DNA of 64,000 nucleotides, from assembly GCA_019671005.1 (NCBI GenBank), contig CM033726.1, forward strand, positions 24,934,440 to 24,998,439, read 5' to 3'. Of the stretch, positions 24,094 through 36,520 are shown in pieces. Source of the stretch: Hibiscus mutabilis (lineage: Eukaryota; Streptophyta; Magnoliopsida; Malvales; Malvaceae). Below the pieces are notes generated by a model. That model was not told the DNA's origin. It was given only the letters and a program-made list of their open reading frames with translations, and ran no database searches. The translations under genes were made by a program, and so were the position numbers. Numbering within the stretch: position 1 is the stretch's first letter; every line of letters begins with the position of its first letter.

Positions 24094-24926
24094 ATCTTGG
24101 CAACAGACACCAGCTTAGCAGCTTTTTCTTTGCCCTTCTCATTTGCCTCCCTGGGAATCAATTGCTGCCATAGAGCAGGAGTGATGGTTCCCTTGCTTTT
24201 CTGGATGTTGTTAGAGTCGAACTTTGGCACCTGATGCTGTATGCAAATTCTAGAGATTAGGGAAGAAAAAATCAAACTGCCACTTCCTTTACCTGCACAT
24301 TTGTAGGTCTCGTAAACAATCAGACGACCTACGTTGATTTTCCTTCCCATCATGATCGAGTGCAGAAAAGCCATCATCTCCTCTGAAATTGTCTCATTGT
24401 GCATGGTCGGCATAAGATTGGCCTTCAATAAATAGTTCCATCTTCTCGGTTGTGGCTTTAATGCTATCTGTTTCACAATTCTCTTTCTCTTAGAAGAGAT
24501 GATCCATTTTGTGCTAGGCTCGTACAAATCCTTCAGTATCAGCTGTCTTTTGGTAATATCCATGGATTCGATCAATTTTGAATGCTCCTCCCCTTCACCA
24601 TACAAACTAAACATGCGGTTAACATATCCTTCATCAAATTGAACATATTTACCTCGTACAAATAGAAAATACGAGTCTTTGGTGGTGAGGTGGGCATAAA
24701 ACTCGCGAACAATTATGGGATGGACCTCCCCTGGTTGTTGGTAGAATGCCTCCTAGTTATTCTTCTTGACAATGGCAACGACTTTTGGCGAGCAACCCAA
24801 GTTGGGTTTATTCTTGAACTTGAACCCTTTCTCCTAACAAAAGGTTCGAGCAACATAATTTTCTTCATACTTCTTCTTGATCTCCTCGTTGAAGAAGATT
24901 TGGGGTGGTGCTGATGAATATGCCAT
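24094..24926 (-). pseudogene. Envelope-like ORF of Athila A, 5' part
   Basis: Start ATG at 24,926 (MAYSSAPPQIFFNEE). The frame contains IIVREFYAHLTTKD and YFLFVRGKYVQFDEGYVNR, hallmarks of the post-pol plant transposon protein domain found in Athila elements. Residues MFSLYGEGEEHSKLIE to the end follow without stops for about 175 codons. Two in-frame TAG codons lie earlier (near 24,840 and 24,770). The frame is cut by the solo LTR at 24,093 and resumes at 20,813. The ORF sits 560 nt after the pol stop. Its biochemical role is not known. Confidence 0.8.
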
Positions 24927-25487
24927 TATAAGAGACAATTGGAAAAGATAGGGGAAAGTTTGGTTCTTTCTTTTCTTACCGGTCGAGAGAATGAAAAGAA
25001 AGAAGGTTCTTGCTCAGGGAAAAATAGGAATTAAATAAGTGGTAAGGGAAACTGTTGGGATGGTTTAATGGTGAGTTTAGTGGAGATAATGATGGTGTGG
25101 CAGTTATGTGTGTATGCGGTAGTGGGATCATGATGGGTTATGGAGTAATGAGAGTTGACGACGTGGTAAGGAATGCTTGGGTAAAGTAGGGTAAATTTTT
25201 AAAGTTTGAAAATTTTAACCTAGACGGCTAGGGTTTCTTGCTCAGTAAAAAATACTCTATCTTGGGCCTTATCTGAAAATATTACACGTGTTACCATGCC
25301 CCGTAATGATGGGTGTCCGAATGTTATCATGCCTTGGCAAAATAACCTACGCTAACACTCATAAAAACCTTTCAAAACAGAAAAAAAAGATAAACTAAAA
25401 TAAACAAACTAAAATACCAAAAAGAAAATAACTATCCTAACTATTTATAATGATCATACTATGATGTCAAAATTACCAAATCTTTGC
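24927..25487. other. Linker between pol and envelope-like ORF, element A
   Basis: No coding frame is supported. This is the usual untranslated gap between pol and the extra ORF of Athila elements; a splice acceptor may be used here but none could be identified with confidence. Confidence 0.5.
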
Positions 25488-26655
25488 CTAGAGAATGATC
25501 TCCTTCGCATTGTTTTGGCTTCCTTCCCAATAATGCTTCAACCTCTGGCCATTCACTTTGAACGTTGTCCCAGTTTTTAAGTCCTTGATATCTACTGCTT
25601 CATGAGCATAGGGCTTGATAACTTCAAATGGTCATGACCATCTAGATTTGAGTTTTCCTGGAAGTCTCAAATTGAACAAAATAACTTTTTGCCCCACTCC
25701 AAACTGTGTTGGCAGCCTGACATTTTCATAGGCTTGTGCACAAAATTCCTCCAACTCATTCAGATCCAACAAGCATTTTTCACCAGCAACCTTATATTTC
25801 ATGTTCAACTGCTTGTTTGCCCAATAAGCTCGGTGTTCTAACTCTACTGGCAAATGGCATGACTTCCCAAATACAAGCTTGTATGGGGAAGTTCCTAATA
25901 GAGTTTTGAAAGCTGCTCTATATGCCCACAAGGAATCATCTAGCCTCAAAGACCAGTTCTTCTGAGTTGGGTTCACAGTCTTCTTCAAAATATTCTTGAT
26001 CTTCTTTTTTGAAATCTCTGTCTGGCTATTCGTCTGAGGATGGTAGGCAGTGGCAATTCTTTGCTGGATTATATACATGCATAGAGCTCTACTAATTAAT
26101 TGGTATTTAAAATAAGTACCTTCATCATGAATGATGGCTCTAGGGGTACCGAATCTGTAAAGATGTGCTTGTGTAGGAACTTGGCAACTGCCTTGGCATC
26201 ATTTGTTGGGAGAGCAACAGCTTTCAACCCACTTTGAAACGTAGTCTACTGCCACAAGTATATATAAATTGCCAAACGATTGGTGAAAAAGACCCATAAA
26301 GTCTATCCCGTACACATCAAATAGCTCCACATGCATGATATTCTGTAGTGGCAATTGATGTATACTGGAAATGTTTCCAATACGTTGGCATCTGTCGTAT
26401 GCCTTGGCAAAATAATAGGCGTCCTTGAATAGTGTAGGCCAAAAAATCCTAACTGCAGCACCTTGGCTGCTATCTTCATTCCAGCAAAGTGTCCTCCCTA
26501 TGGTGCTGCATTGTAGAGTTGAAGAATGTTTTATTGCTCATCTCTGGTACACAATGAAGAATGAATAGCTTGGCATATTGTTTGAACAAAAATGGCTCAT
26601 CCCAATAATATTGTCATATATCTCTTAGAAATCGCTTCCTAGCATTGCAAGATCA
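25488..26655 (-). pseudogene. Integrase (pol 3' end) of Athila A
   Basis: The minus-strand frame contains QYYWDEPFLFKQYAKLF, then GIDFMG (first catalytic Asp), IHDEGTYF (second Asp) and HPQTNSQTE (catalytic Glu): all three DDE residues are present. The core continues through SLRLDDSLWAYRAAFKT and the C-terminal GQKVILFNLRLPGKLKSRWS, and the pol stop is TAG at 25,490-25,488. In-frame stops, for example after DI near 26,610 and in the segment after VESCC, break it. RNase H and RT are missing upstream, where an LTR fragment begins. Confidence 0.85.
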
Positions 26656-27405
26656 AGAAAGGCAATCAATTTATGATCTTCAAGAAGAATAGAGATCAGA
26701 GATGTATTGACCTTTTTGCAAAATCCCAAAATACACTCTTACCCTAAGCTCCTTTAAGCTTCCTCCTTAACTAAAGCTTGGAAAAACCCTTTAACCTCTT
26801 TCACATGCCATACAAACATGAAAACCCAATTAAAGCTTGAACCAACTATCAAGGTTGGCTTAGCTACAAAATTATAACCTGAAAATAATAAGAAAACTCC
26901 ATAGGAACCCCTCAAAGCATAAACCTTTCAAAAACCCATAAATACAACCGTTACCTTTTCACCATAATATTATGCTTTTCTTGAAGCTCTTGAAGAGGGG
27001 ATAATCATATCTCAATCTTGAATCCTGAAATGAAGAAATGATTGGTAAATTTTGGATCTTTAATGCTAGAAACAAGCTTGAACGAAGAGAGAAATCAGGG
27101 TGTGTGAGCAAAGGTAAAAGATGAAGAAGATGATATCATCCTGTCCCCGCCCCTTTTTATTCATGTGATATACCAATGAATATGTTAGTATTCATCCATT
27201 TTATTGAATACAGGTATAATCGCAACATAAAACCCCTCATGCTTCATCATTTTTACAAAAAGGTCACTTTCCAAACCCATAAACTTCAATACTCATCCAA
27301 ATTAAGCCCAAACGTGGCCCAATGGGTCCAATTACTCAAGCCATCACAAAAGTCCATGACCTAGGTCAACGTCTAAATGTTGACTGAGAAATTTGGGTCA
27401 TTACA
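26655..27405 (-). mobile_element. LTR fragment (about 0.75 kb)
   Basis: The right end GGGTCATTACA at 27,405 is a reverse-complement TGTAATGACCC LTR start. The region resembles the other LTRs in style (for example a GAAGAGAGAAAT-type stretch near 27,080). The left limit, where Athila A coding stops, is approximate. Flanking 5-mers do not match, so this is not a simple solo LTR. Confidence 0.5.
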
Positions 27406-27414
27406 GGTTTTGAT

Positions 27415-28700
27415 TTGGAGAATTAATTCTACTAGGAAAAAGCATATATCTAGTGTTGAGCGTCAAGTGGTAGAGGTACATATCGAGTGTTTAGTTCCAA
27501 GTGGTGGAGGCACATAATAATGTTAGGGTCCAACAATTTATGGATGTGAGCTACTTTAAATTGGTGGTAGGTAATGGGGCTAAGCTTTTGTTTTGGCGGG
27601 ATCGTTGGTGTAATGAGGAGCCACTAAAAATGTTATATCCGAGGTTGTTAAAAGTAGCGAGTAACAAATTGGCTTTCGTGGTGAATTATATTGTTGCAGG
27701 TTTTTTTTTTCACTCGAATTTTGTGTTTTGGAGGGAAAATGTTGAGAGAATTAATCGTAATAGTATCAATTATGCAGGTGAAATTGTCTTTCGGGATTGA
27801 GGATTCAATGATTGGGGATTTCTCAATTTGGAAAATTGCGATACCTCGAAGGTCCAATATTTTCTATGCTTTGTTTTGTTGGATCGTTTGCAGACTTTGT
27901 GTTCATTAAGAGATAGAGGTGTCCTTTTCTTGAGGTTTTAATGTATTGTGCATGGTGCAATTAAGGCGATAATGCATTGGATTATATTCTTTTTAACTGT
28001 CAAATTATTCGCGAGGCATGCCTTTTTTCTTTCAATGGTGGGGGTGTTTCTTGTGTTGCCAAGGCTTTTGGCTGAGTTTTTAGTACATGGTTCCTTTTCA
28101 TTAGTGGTGCATGAATGGTGGATATCGGGTTGTACAACAGTCTTATGATTGGCGTGGTTAGCTAAGAATATGCTCGTATTTAACTAGAAGAGGCTGGTTG
28201 TTGGAGAATTTTTCTTTACTGTGAAGTTGAGGACGATTTACTAGTGAAATCTATGAACTTGGGAGCTGAGGTTAGTGAGGCTCAATGATGGGGTTATCCA
28301 TGGTAGTGTTCGCGCTCGACTATGCCCGAGATTAGGCGAGTGCATGGGGTTTGGCAGCCTCTTCCACTAGGTACATTGAAATTTAATGTACAAGGTTCTG
28401 CAAAAGGTAAATCGGGTCTGACATGGTGCGGTGGAGTTTTGTGTAACACAAATGATTGTGTGTTTGCTCTATTCTTGGGCCTAGTGGGTACATTGAAGTC
28501 TAAGAAGTAGAGATATAAGCGGTCCATGTGGCCTTGGAGATGCTGGGAAATTATTCTTGGCGAGAGTGGTATTCGTTTGTCATAGAGTCAGTTTCTCAAG
28601 TGACGATATTGTGGGTGTTACAACAAGACTGTCGCCCATGGTGGTTATGGCAATGCCTACATTTGATTGATGTGTTTTGCTTGAAATTGTCGTGTGTGTT
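27415..28700 (+). pseudogene. C-terminal remnant of a second LINE ORF2
   Basis: The plus-strand frame VVGNGAKLLFWRDRWC (27,565-27,610) matches the VGDG-x-x-x-FW-D-W segment before the zf-RVT domain of plant LINE ORF2. Near 28,365-28,490 the phrase PLGTLKFNVQGSAKGKSG followed by GGVLCN matches the RNase H domain found at the C-terminus of some plant LINEs, with the first catalytic Asp replaced by Gln (FNVQG for FNVDG). Many stops separate the pieces. Its orientation is opposite to the LINE at 14-18 kb, and it has an RNase H that was not seen there. Confidence 0.7.
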
Positions 28701-29430
28701 TCCATAATGCGTATCATGGCGTTAATGGATTAGTACATGCGTGAGATAATGGGTGTGTGGAGAGTACATCTTGGTTACTTGTTTTTAATATTTTTTATAA
28801 ATTTATTATTTTCAAAATATTTTTTGATTACTTATTTTTAAAATATTTTTTTCAAAAAATTTTATGATTTTAGCATTTTTATTTTATAATTATATATTAA
28901 AAAAAATCATTTTTTATGAACATTATGATTTTAGATGTTATGTTAACTATCTAGTATCATTACAAGATAGTATATCTTTATTAATCTTGCCCTTTAATAA
29001 GGCACACACATTGTGCAAACAAGTTGTTCGAACCCGAGTCATCTAAGTATAACAACATTCTCGTTTCAATTGAGACCACTTTATAAGGGCTTAATTCAAT
29101 TTTTTTGTACTAAAGATCAATTGTTTTTTTCAATTTACACGAGTCTTGTTTAACACTTTTAATATGGTCTCATAGTTGTGTTTAGTTTTATGTTTTTAAT
29201 TAGACTCAAATACACCTTACAAATAAATTTATTCGAACTCGAATATCTTAAGAAGAATATCATCTATTTTTTCTACTAGAACCATTCATTTAGTTTTTTT
29301 ATAAGTCTTAAATAATTTTAACCTCTAGAAAAATTATGGAGGAAAAGGGGACATCATGAAACTTAATTTCCATAATTTTCCACCATTTAAAAAGATAAAA
29401 ACAGAAAATTTTATTTTAGTGACATATGAT
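28701..29430. other. AT-rich spacer
   Basis: No gene seen. A phrase TTCGAACCCGAGTC near 29,028 recurs in variant form (TTCGAACTCGAATATC near 29,232) with similar flanks, suggesting an old duplicated repeat. Confidence 0.4.
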
Positions 29431-30651
29431 CGGTGTAAAAATGTCACGGTCTAAGTGCAAGCAAACACCGCCGATGCAAGTATTGAAACAAGAGGATCCT
29501 ATTAGATATCGGTCCCATGAGGATGAGTATTTAGTTAAATATTATGTGGCCACATGCCATTCTGTAAATAGAGATATTATGAGTGTAATGGTAGTTATAA
29601 TAGAGAAATAAAATAATGAATATAAGATCAATTGTGATGGTAGGAACAACAATAATAAGAAAGTAAAGGAAACATTAAGATAAATTCTAGATACCTATGG
29701 GTCAGCTTGGCAGAATGTCAAGTACAATCAAGGAAATACGATGGCTCATTTGGCAAGTAAAAAGTTAAAGTCTGCTTACTAACTTCCATTCAATCTTCAA
29801 TATTGACACAAAGACATAGATCGACTACAACTCTCATTGATAGTCAAAACCTTAAACAAATGGATCAACTATCATTGTACCCTCATTCAACTTTCGTTCT
29901 AATGGCTTGTTAACCTAACTTGTCCCTACATCTCTCAATGTCAATGAATATGTTTAACACTTTCATGCAAACAATAATCAGATCCAACAAATGAAGTATG
30001 AGAAAAAGCTAATAATAATATATTGAACGGAAAGATAAGAAAGAGTTAAACCATCGTCATTAAAGCAAAAAATATAATATAAGTCTTCTAGAAGAGTTTA
30101 AAGAAGATAACAATATTCTCCTTGATCTGGCACTTGAATCCTCTTCTCCTCGGATATTTCTGCCTTGCTTCGCCTAGGTTCTCCAAAAATAGAGTTTATG
30201 CTGCCATGGAAGGAAAAGCTCCAAAGGTTGAAGAAGATAAATGAAAATGAATATCGCATGATTCTCTTTCTTCCCAAATTTGTCCTTTTATAAGCTGCCA
30301 AAGAAAGGACACATGTTCTTCAGGTGTTTCGCGTGCCTCCAGGCCATACCAATTCTATTATAACAAATAATACAGCTGGCAAGGGTCGTCTTTATCTTTT
30401 AGCAGAGTGTACAGCTGGCTGCTACAGTGTTGAGCTGGATGCAGTGTGAAACTTCCTCTACAGGGACATTAGAAAACATCGACAATAGGACAAAAAGGCA
30501 TAAATATGTTAAATAAGAGCAACTGAGACTGAGTTAGATAAAATGCAGAAAATAGACATAAAATGTAGAAATAGATATATTAAACACTAATGTGGGAACA
30601 ATTAAATCCATAAATCTAGAGGAAATACATGCTCTTTAAAGAGCTATCACA
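29431..30651 (-). mobile_element. 3' LTR of element B (left limit approximate)
   Basis: On the minus strand the LTR starts TGTGATAGCTC immediately after AAGTTTGGGGG (30,652-30,662), a normal polypurine/LTR junction. A TATA box lies about 360 nt in. No coding. Confidence 0.55.
30285..30292 (-). promoter_or_regulatory. TATA box of the element B LTR
   Basis: The minus strand reads GCTTATAAAAGGACAAATTT. Its position about 360 nt into the LTR is comparable with the TATA boxes of elements A and C. Confidence 0.55.
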
Positions 30652-30690
30652 CCCCCAAACTTGAGTTTTTACTTGTCCTCAAGTAAAATT
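30652..30690 (-). other. LTR-proximal polypurine module, element B
   Basis: The minus strand reads TTGAGGACAAGTAAAAACTC followed by AAGTTTGGGGG, then the LTR start. The same arrangement is seen at 19,126 in element A. Confidence 0.6.
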
Positions 30691-31432
30691 GAAAGCAACA
30701 AAGTCTAACAACAGTTTAAAGACATTCTAGCTACTTGAATCATTCTAATCAACCAATGAATCCATTGCATCGACATGATAGAGGATTGCATAAACAACTC
30801 AAACATCAGTATATAAACAAGAATTTCAATAATACCTAGCATCATGTGTGTCATATCAAATTATTTCCACCAAGCAAGATTTATTTAGGACAACTTATAA
30901 TAAGATATATATATATATCAATATAAATATTTTTTATTTTTTATGTAGTGAAGGATATCAAACAATGAATGCGCCCCAAACCATGAGAAGTAAGATATTT
31001 TTCAACGAACCCCCATGAAGTACTTCATTGCTACGACACACACTCATGCAGCGACAACCTTTGGCCATATTCATTTTTCTAACGCATGTAGAGGAGTGTT
31101 TCCCCTTGAAGCTACTTTTATTGCACCCGCATTGGAATGCCTTTTATTTATACTTAATAAGATCTACTAGCATATATAACTAAAGCTGAACCAAGCAAAA
31201 ATCATCCAAAATCAAAGAAATGATGCTAGATATTTTTTACTCAAACAAGCAGATATATTTATGCAGAGTTCTCATGAAATCATCTAGCATGTACATCCAC
31301 CCAATTCATCTGCAATTAGAATGATTCAAGGTTTACACATTGAATGCAAGTGAGAAAATTTTCAACTCAAACAGAACCTTGCATTTGCTTAGTTTTTTTT
31401 TGAAATGGGGGTGCATTTCAACTCCTACACGT

Positions 31433-31470
31433 ATACCCCCAAACTTAAAGATTGCATTGTCCCTATTGCA
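31433..31470 (-). other. Second polypurine-like module, element B
   Basis: The minus strand reads GGGACAATGCAATCTTTAAG followed by TTTGGGGGTATACG. It lies about 0.8 kb upstream of the LTR-proximal module, as in element A. Confidence 0.5.
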
Positions 31471-31649
31471 AAAGAAAACAAAATGCAATGACAGAATATG
31501 GTTACAATGCTGAATGCAATGATATATTACAACTAAATGCAATTGCAATGACAGTGCAAATGTCATGACAATACAGTAAAAAAATTAAATTACATTATAT
31601 GGTATGCATGCCTACAAAAACTAAAACAAAATAACTTATTTATTAGGTT

Positions 31650-33413
31650 CTTATGATGAAGAGGTGGAGCGACATTTCTTTTTCTTGCTCCTCTTTTTTT
31701 CTTTGCGCTTCTTCTTGCTTTTGTCATTGGATTTCGAGCGCATTGTTTTCTTCTCTTTCTTTGGAAGGGAGGCCTCCTCGTCAGGCACAATTTCTTCTTC
31801 ATTCTCTAGCTCCTCTTCCCTTTTGGTATCATTGGCCATGTCTGTAGTGAGGATGAACAAGGTGGTGCTTTGTACACCACCATCCCAAGAGGGTTGTCCT
31901 CTTGTTCATCAACTACAGGGACAACTTCCTCCGGTCTTGTAGAATCTAGCTTCAGCTCTGGTTCTTCACTGGTTGTGTCCACAACCTTAGATGCAACCGA
32001 ACTTCTTTCAACAAATTTTTTTCAGCAGTGGTCTTCTCAACATGGGAACTGTCGTCCTTATCAGCATCCTCCACAAAAACTTTATCCTTTTCTTGAATAG
32101 TCGGGGTAGTTTCTTCCTCTGTTGTGACATTTAAATAAAAGAGGCAGACCTTGATTATCTTGCTTGATGCATCTTCCTTCTATGTGTCCTCAACCACACT
32201 AATGTTCTCATGTGAGTTTACAAACTTGGCTAGTACATCCTTTGTGGCCGCATCAAAAGAAAAATCATAACTGCGTATGATAGAAGAGAATTCAGGGAAT
32301 TCTGGCAAGGTAATTAGGGTGATTCTACTTATTGCAGCGAGAGCAGACTTGTGACACGTCTTGACATATGCATAAAATAAATTATGTGCCAAGTCACTAT
32401 GGCCGCAACTCTTCCTAGTGTCATCGTCACTGCATCGAGTTTGTACTCAATCGTAAGAATTTCCATCCTTACTTCATTACTTTTGGGGATATTCTCAACT
32501 ATAGCTTCCACCTTTGCTTTGCCTTTCTTTGGATTAGGAACCTTTGAAGCCTTAACCATTCTCTCAATGGCAACCTCATTAAGTGGTATCTTGATAGCTG
32601 TCATCTTCTTATTTTTCAGGGGCTTGACTCCCTTTAGATTGCACAACTGCATAATCAACGCTAGAAATGCCAAAATTCCCTTATTTCTCTCGGCAAAACC
32701 AACTATCTCCTTATGGATAATTGCACCCACATCTATCTTTCTTCCTTAACGATAGAATAAATCAAGCACATTCTATCTAGCAAGATGATGGTGTTATGAG
32801 TCGAAGGAAACAACTTGGAATTAACAAACTTGAACCATATTTTAGCAGACAGGGCTAGAAACTTCTTATACATCATGAAGTTTCCCACATTGGTCCCCGA
32901 CCAAAATACATCTTCAACGCATAAATCCTTAAATAAAAAATCTAGTTTTTCTTCATTAATATCATCCATAAACAGGGCGTGTTCATCAACACTCACAGAA
33001 GTTTTTAACATCTTGTTAATAATAGAACACTACAAGGTATAGAGCTATCCCTCACAAAAACTAGCTTCAATGAAGGCTCATAAAGGTTATCGTAGAATTC
33101 TCTTACCAGAGAGGCACTGTAGTTACCAGGATGAGTGCAAAAGTTGCCCCATTTATGAAGATCTATGGTCTGGTGGATAGATTTTCCAGGCTCTTTCTCT
33201 TGGGAAAGCACAATCTCCATGTTCTAGGTGGATACTTCGCATGAGTATGTGTTCCGTGTACCGCTCTGCTGCTAGTCCTGTCTAGAACACCTCATACTCA
33301 ATGTTTTCTTCTTGGGCAACAGGCTCCTCAGCTGGAGGGTTTGAGGCTGAGCCTTGTGTCTCTTTTGCAGAGGTTTCCATAGAAATTTTGCAAGCAACCC
33401 TAGTCTTTTCCAT
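31650..33413 (-). pseudogene. Envelope-like ORF of Athila B
   Basis: Start ATG at 33,413 (MEKTRVACKISMETSAKETQ). The following frame, with a TAG after IEYEVF, leads to a Trp-Gly-rich segment and VREFYDNLYEPSL (33,110-33,065), the same hallmark as in element A. Later pieces DDINEEKLDFLFKDL, VNSKLFPSTH and VGAIIHKEIVGFAERNKG (33,000-32,650) match the plant transposon protein domain. The C-terminus is acidic, then strongly Lys/Arg-rich (31,770-31,665), possibly a nuclear-targeting or nucleic-acid-binding tail. At least three frame breaks make it non-functional. No signal peptide or membrane anchor could be identified. Confidence 0.75.
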
Positions 33414-34199
33414 TAAAAGGGTAAAGAAAAAGACAAAAAGGAAGGATTTTTGTAAAAAAAAATTAAAACTTTAAAGATTAGAAGAAGACGAAGAAAACAT
33501 AGAAAACTAAGTGAATATGTCAGGATATCAGAGTTGGTAAATAAAGATCAAGAAAAGAGGGAAATGAAAAGGCACAATTTGTACCGTCTGATGTGATGAG
33601 AATTAATTGTCTGATTGTGGCACAATAAGCACACCCCATCAATGCATCTCTCACTCTTACCAATGAAAAGGTATGATTTTAGGGTGATTAATCAGTGTAA
33701 TAAAATTACCCAAATTGCCCTCAAATGTCATGCATATCTTGTGTTACCTTTTTGCCGTACAAGCTATTAGAAGAAGATTCCATATTATACAAAGAAGTAT
33801 TTTATTCTACTAAAAGGAAATAAAGAGAATTAAAAAAATAAACAAGAAAAAATAAATCTATATCTAATAAAACAATTAAAGGAAATGTCAAACGAATTTA
33901 ACCAATTAAATGTCTCAATATTCCTAGAATCAAAGTCACCAAAATAAAGTTTGAGTATTTATCCATTGACTTTGAATTGAATTGAATAGAAAACTAATTG
34001 TCTGACTTTAAATTGTCTGGCTTTAAATTGAATAGAATAGAAATTTCTTCTATTGAATAGAAGACTAATTGTCTGACTTTAAATTGTCATTGCAAAATGA
34101 TCTTGCCATGCCAACGTTTGCTCTTGCCCTTGTAAATAGAGGCATTTCCTTAAGCATTACGACAAATTTCTTCTAATTCAGTAATGTTCAACATCGTTT
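33414..34199. other. Linker between pol and envelope-like ORF, element B
   Basis: AT-rich, no coding. The phrase AATTGTCTGACTTTAAATTG or close variants occurs three times between 33,995 and 34,090, a small local duplication. Confidence 0.5.
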
Positions 34200-34990
34200 C
34201 TTCCCCATAACCTCATAATCAAGATTAACCTAGCCTTGTGTTCTAGCTCATCAGGAAAATGACAAGATTTTCCAAAGACAAGTTGATTCGGTAACATTCC
34301 CAATAGAGTTTTCTACGCAGTACGAATAGCCCACAATGCATCATCTAAGCGAGAGGACCAATCTTTCCTAGTGGTATTTACCAATTTTTCCAAGATGTTT
34401 TTAATGGCCCGGTTGGAGATCTCGGCTTATCCATTAGATTGGGATGATACGTTGTGGCTAGACTATGATTTACTCTATAACGTTTCAACGCAGTAGTCAC
34501 CTGGCTGTAGTGGAAATGCTTTCCCTGGTCACAGATTAATGCTCTTGGTGTTCCAAAATGGGTCAGTATATGCCTGTGAAAGAACTTTAAGACTATTTTG
34601 GCATCATCTTTAGGCACAACCATAGCCTCTATCCACCTAGAAACATAGTCATAGTGACTAGAATATATAAGTTACCAAAAGAATTCAGAAAAGGACCTAT
34701 GAAATCCATTCCCCAAACATCAAATACTCAATCGCCATTATTGGCTACTGTGGCACCTCATTTTGTCTAGATATTGACCTTGTGCGCTGATAATGAACAC
34801 AATGTTAGGCAAACTCATGGGCATCTCTGAATAATGAGGCCAGTAAAATCCAGATTGAAAGGCTTTTGTAACGATTCTCATGCCTTTAAAATGCCCTCCA
34901 TATGGAGCTTTGTGACAATGTTGTAATATCGATGTCATTTCTTCATCAGGAACACAATGTCAAATTATATTATCATTTCAAACCTTGAAC
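34200..34990 (-). pseudogene. Integrase of Athila B
   Basis: The minus strand contains HKAPYGGHFKGMRIVTKAFQ then SGFYWPHY (zinc-binding region to core, 34,900-34,800) and FGTPRALICDQGKHF with the second catalytic Asp (34,560-34,515). The Gln-Ala-Glu catalytic segment is still readable near 34,430 but in another frame and with a stop in place of Gln. The first Asp region near 34,700 is too decayed to judge. The C-terminal part reaches about 34,200. Its order relative to RNase H and the envelope-like ORF is normal for Athila. Confidence 0.75.
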
Positions 34991-34999
34991 AAATAAGGT

Positions 35000-36520
35000 T
35001 TATTTCAATGATATTTTGTTGCATCTCAAAGAAATTGTGCCTTCTTATGCCTAGTTACATCTAAAGGAGTTTTTTCCCTTACCAAGTAATTTAAAAAATC
35101 AGCATATCACAGTGTTGTGTCCACAACGAAAAGCTTTTCATCAGGGAATACGTCGACAATTTACAATTTATTTCCATCTTTGCTGCCTATTTCCAACCTC
35201 GAAAGATGACCGGTAACTTGATTTTTTAACCCTTTCCATCTTTTAACCCATCGGATCAATCTTGGTTTTCCATATTTTTTCGCAAAGAGGTATCTTAAGG
35301 TAGAATAATCAGTAAAAACTATAATTTTTGCACCCATAAGATAAGAATGAAACTTATCAAAAGCAAAAATTCTAGTAACTCATTCTCAGTAGTAGTGTAA
35401 TTAATTTGAGCTTCAGTTAGAGTCTTACTAGTATAATAGATTGTATGAAATACCTTTTCTCTTCTTCGCCCTAACACTACTCCCACAGCAGAATCACTGG
35501 CGTCACACATTAGTTCAAAGGGTTGCTCCCAGTTGGGTGTAACGATGATTGGTGCATTCACAAGCTGTTTTTTAATTTTATTGAATACATCCATACATGC
35601 ATCATCAAAGACAATTTTTTTGTTCTGCTCCAACAGTAAGAATAGAGGTTTTGTGATCTTCAAAAAATCACGAATGAATCTTCTATAGAATCCAGCATGG
35701 CTTAAAAAACTTCGAATACCCTTAACATTAGTCGATGGTGACAATTTTTCAATTACATCCACTTTGGCTTTATCAACTTCAATTCCTACTTTAGATATCT
35801 GGTGCCCCAACACAATCCCCTCTGTAACCATAAAATGACATTTCTCCCAATTTAGAATAAGATTAGTGTATTCACATCGCTACAATACTTTCTCCAGATT
35901 GTCAATACAATGGTCGAAGTTATCCTCATACACCAAAAAATATCCATAAAGATTTCAAGGGAATTGTCAATCATATCTAAAAATATTACCATCATGCACC
36001 TTTGAAATATGGTTGAAGCATTGCAAAGACCAAAAGGCATGCGGCAAAAGGTATATGTCCTGAATGGGCATGTAAACATAGTCGTTTCTTGGTCCTCTGG
36101 TGCAATAGAAATTAGATTGTAGCCAAAATATCCATCTAGAAACTGGTAATACTCCGTGCCCGCAAGTCAATAGAGCATTTAATCGATAAAAGGAAGGTGG
36201 AAGTGATCTTTCCGTATGGCTGCATTTAGTTACTTGTAGTCCATTCAAATTTATCATCCCATAAGAATGCGAGTAGGAATCAATTCATCAACATCATTAC
36301 AGACTATAGTGATGCCACTTTTGTTAGGAACATAGTGGACTGGACTAACCCATGCACTATTAGAAATTGCATAGATAATTCATGCGTCCAACCATTTGAG
36401 AACTCTTTCTTGACCACTTCTTTCATCTTTTCATTCAGTCGGCATTGCAACTCAATAGATTGTTTGTTCTCATCAAACAACTTAATCTTATGCATGCACA
36501 AAGATGGACTAATGCCCTTA
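35000..36520 (-). pseudogene. Reverse transcriptase and RNase H of Athila B
   Basis: RT blocks on the minus strand: FTCPFRTYTFCRMPFGLCNA (36,075-36,020) and the catalytic FMD region (35,965-35,945), where a one-base loss in the second Asp codon shifts the frame so FMDD is not read through. The palm-to-connection segment GIVLGHQISKVGIEVDKAK and SFLSHAGFYRRFIRDF follow (35,820-35,660). RNase H begins with PFELMCDASDSAVGVVLG (first catalytic Asp present, 35,520-35,470) and NYTTTENELLE. It decays after 35,320. Non-functional. Confidence 0.85.

Larger units (their letters stand above)
18695..26655 (-). mobile_element. Athila-type Ty3/gypsy element A (nested, decayed)
   Basis: Minus-strand order: integrase (26,655-25,488), linker, envelope-like ORF (24,926 to 20,203, interrupted by the solo LTR at 20,814-24,093), a 3' untranslated region with two polypurine-like stretches, then part of the 3' LTR. 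Gag, protease and RT are missing: the right side is cut at about 26,655 by an LTR fragment. The post-pol ORF is characteristic of Athila. Confidence 0.75.

Noticed and set aside
29010..29050. TTCGAACCCGAGTC as tRNA/SINE B box
   Set aside because: No A box at the right distance upstream, no tRNA fold and no A-tail. It more likely belongs to a short duplicated repeat.
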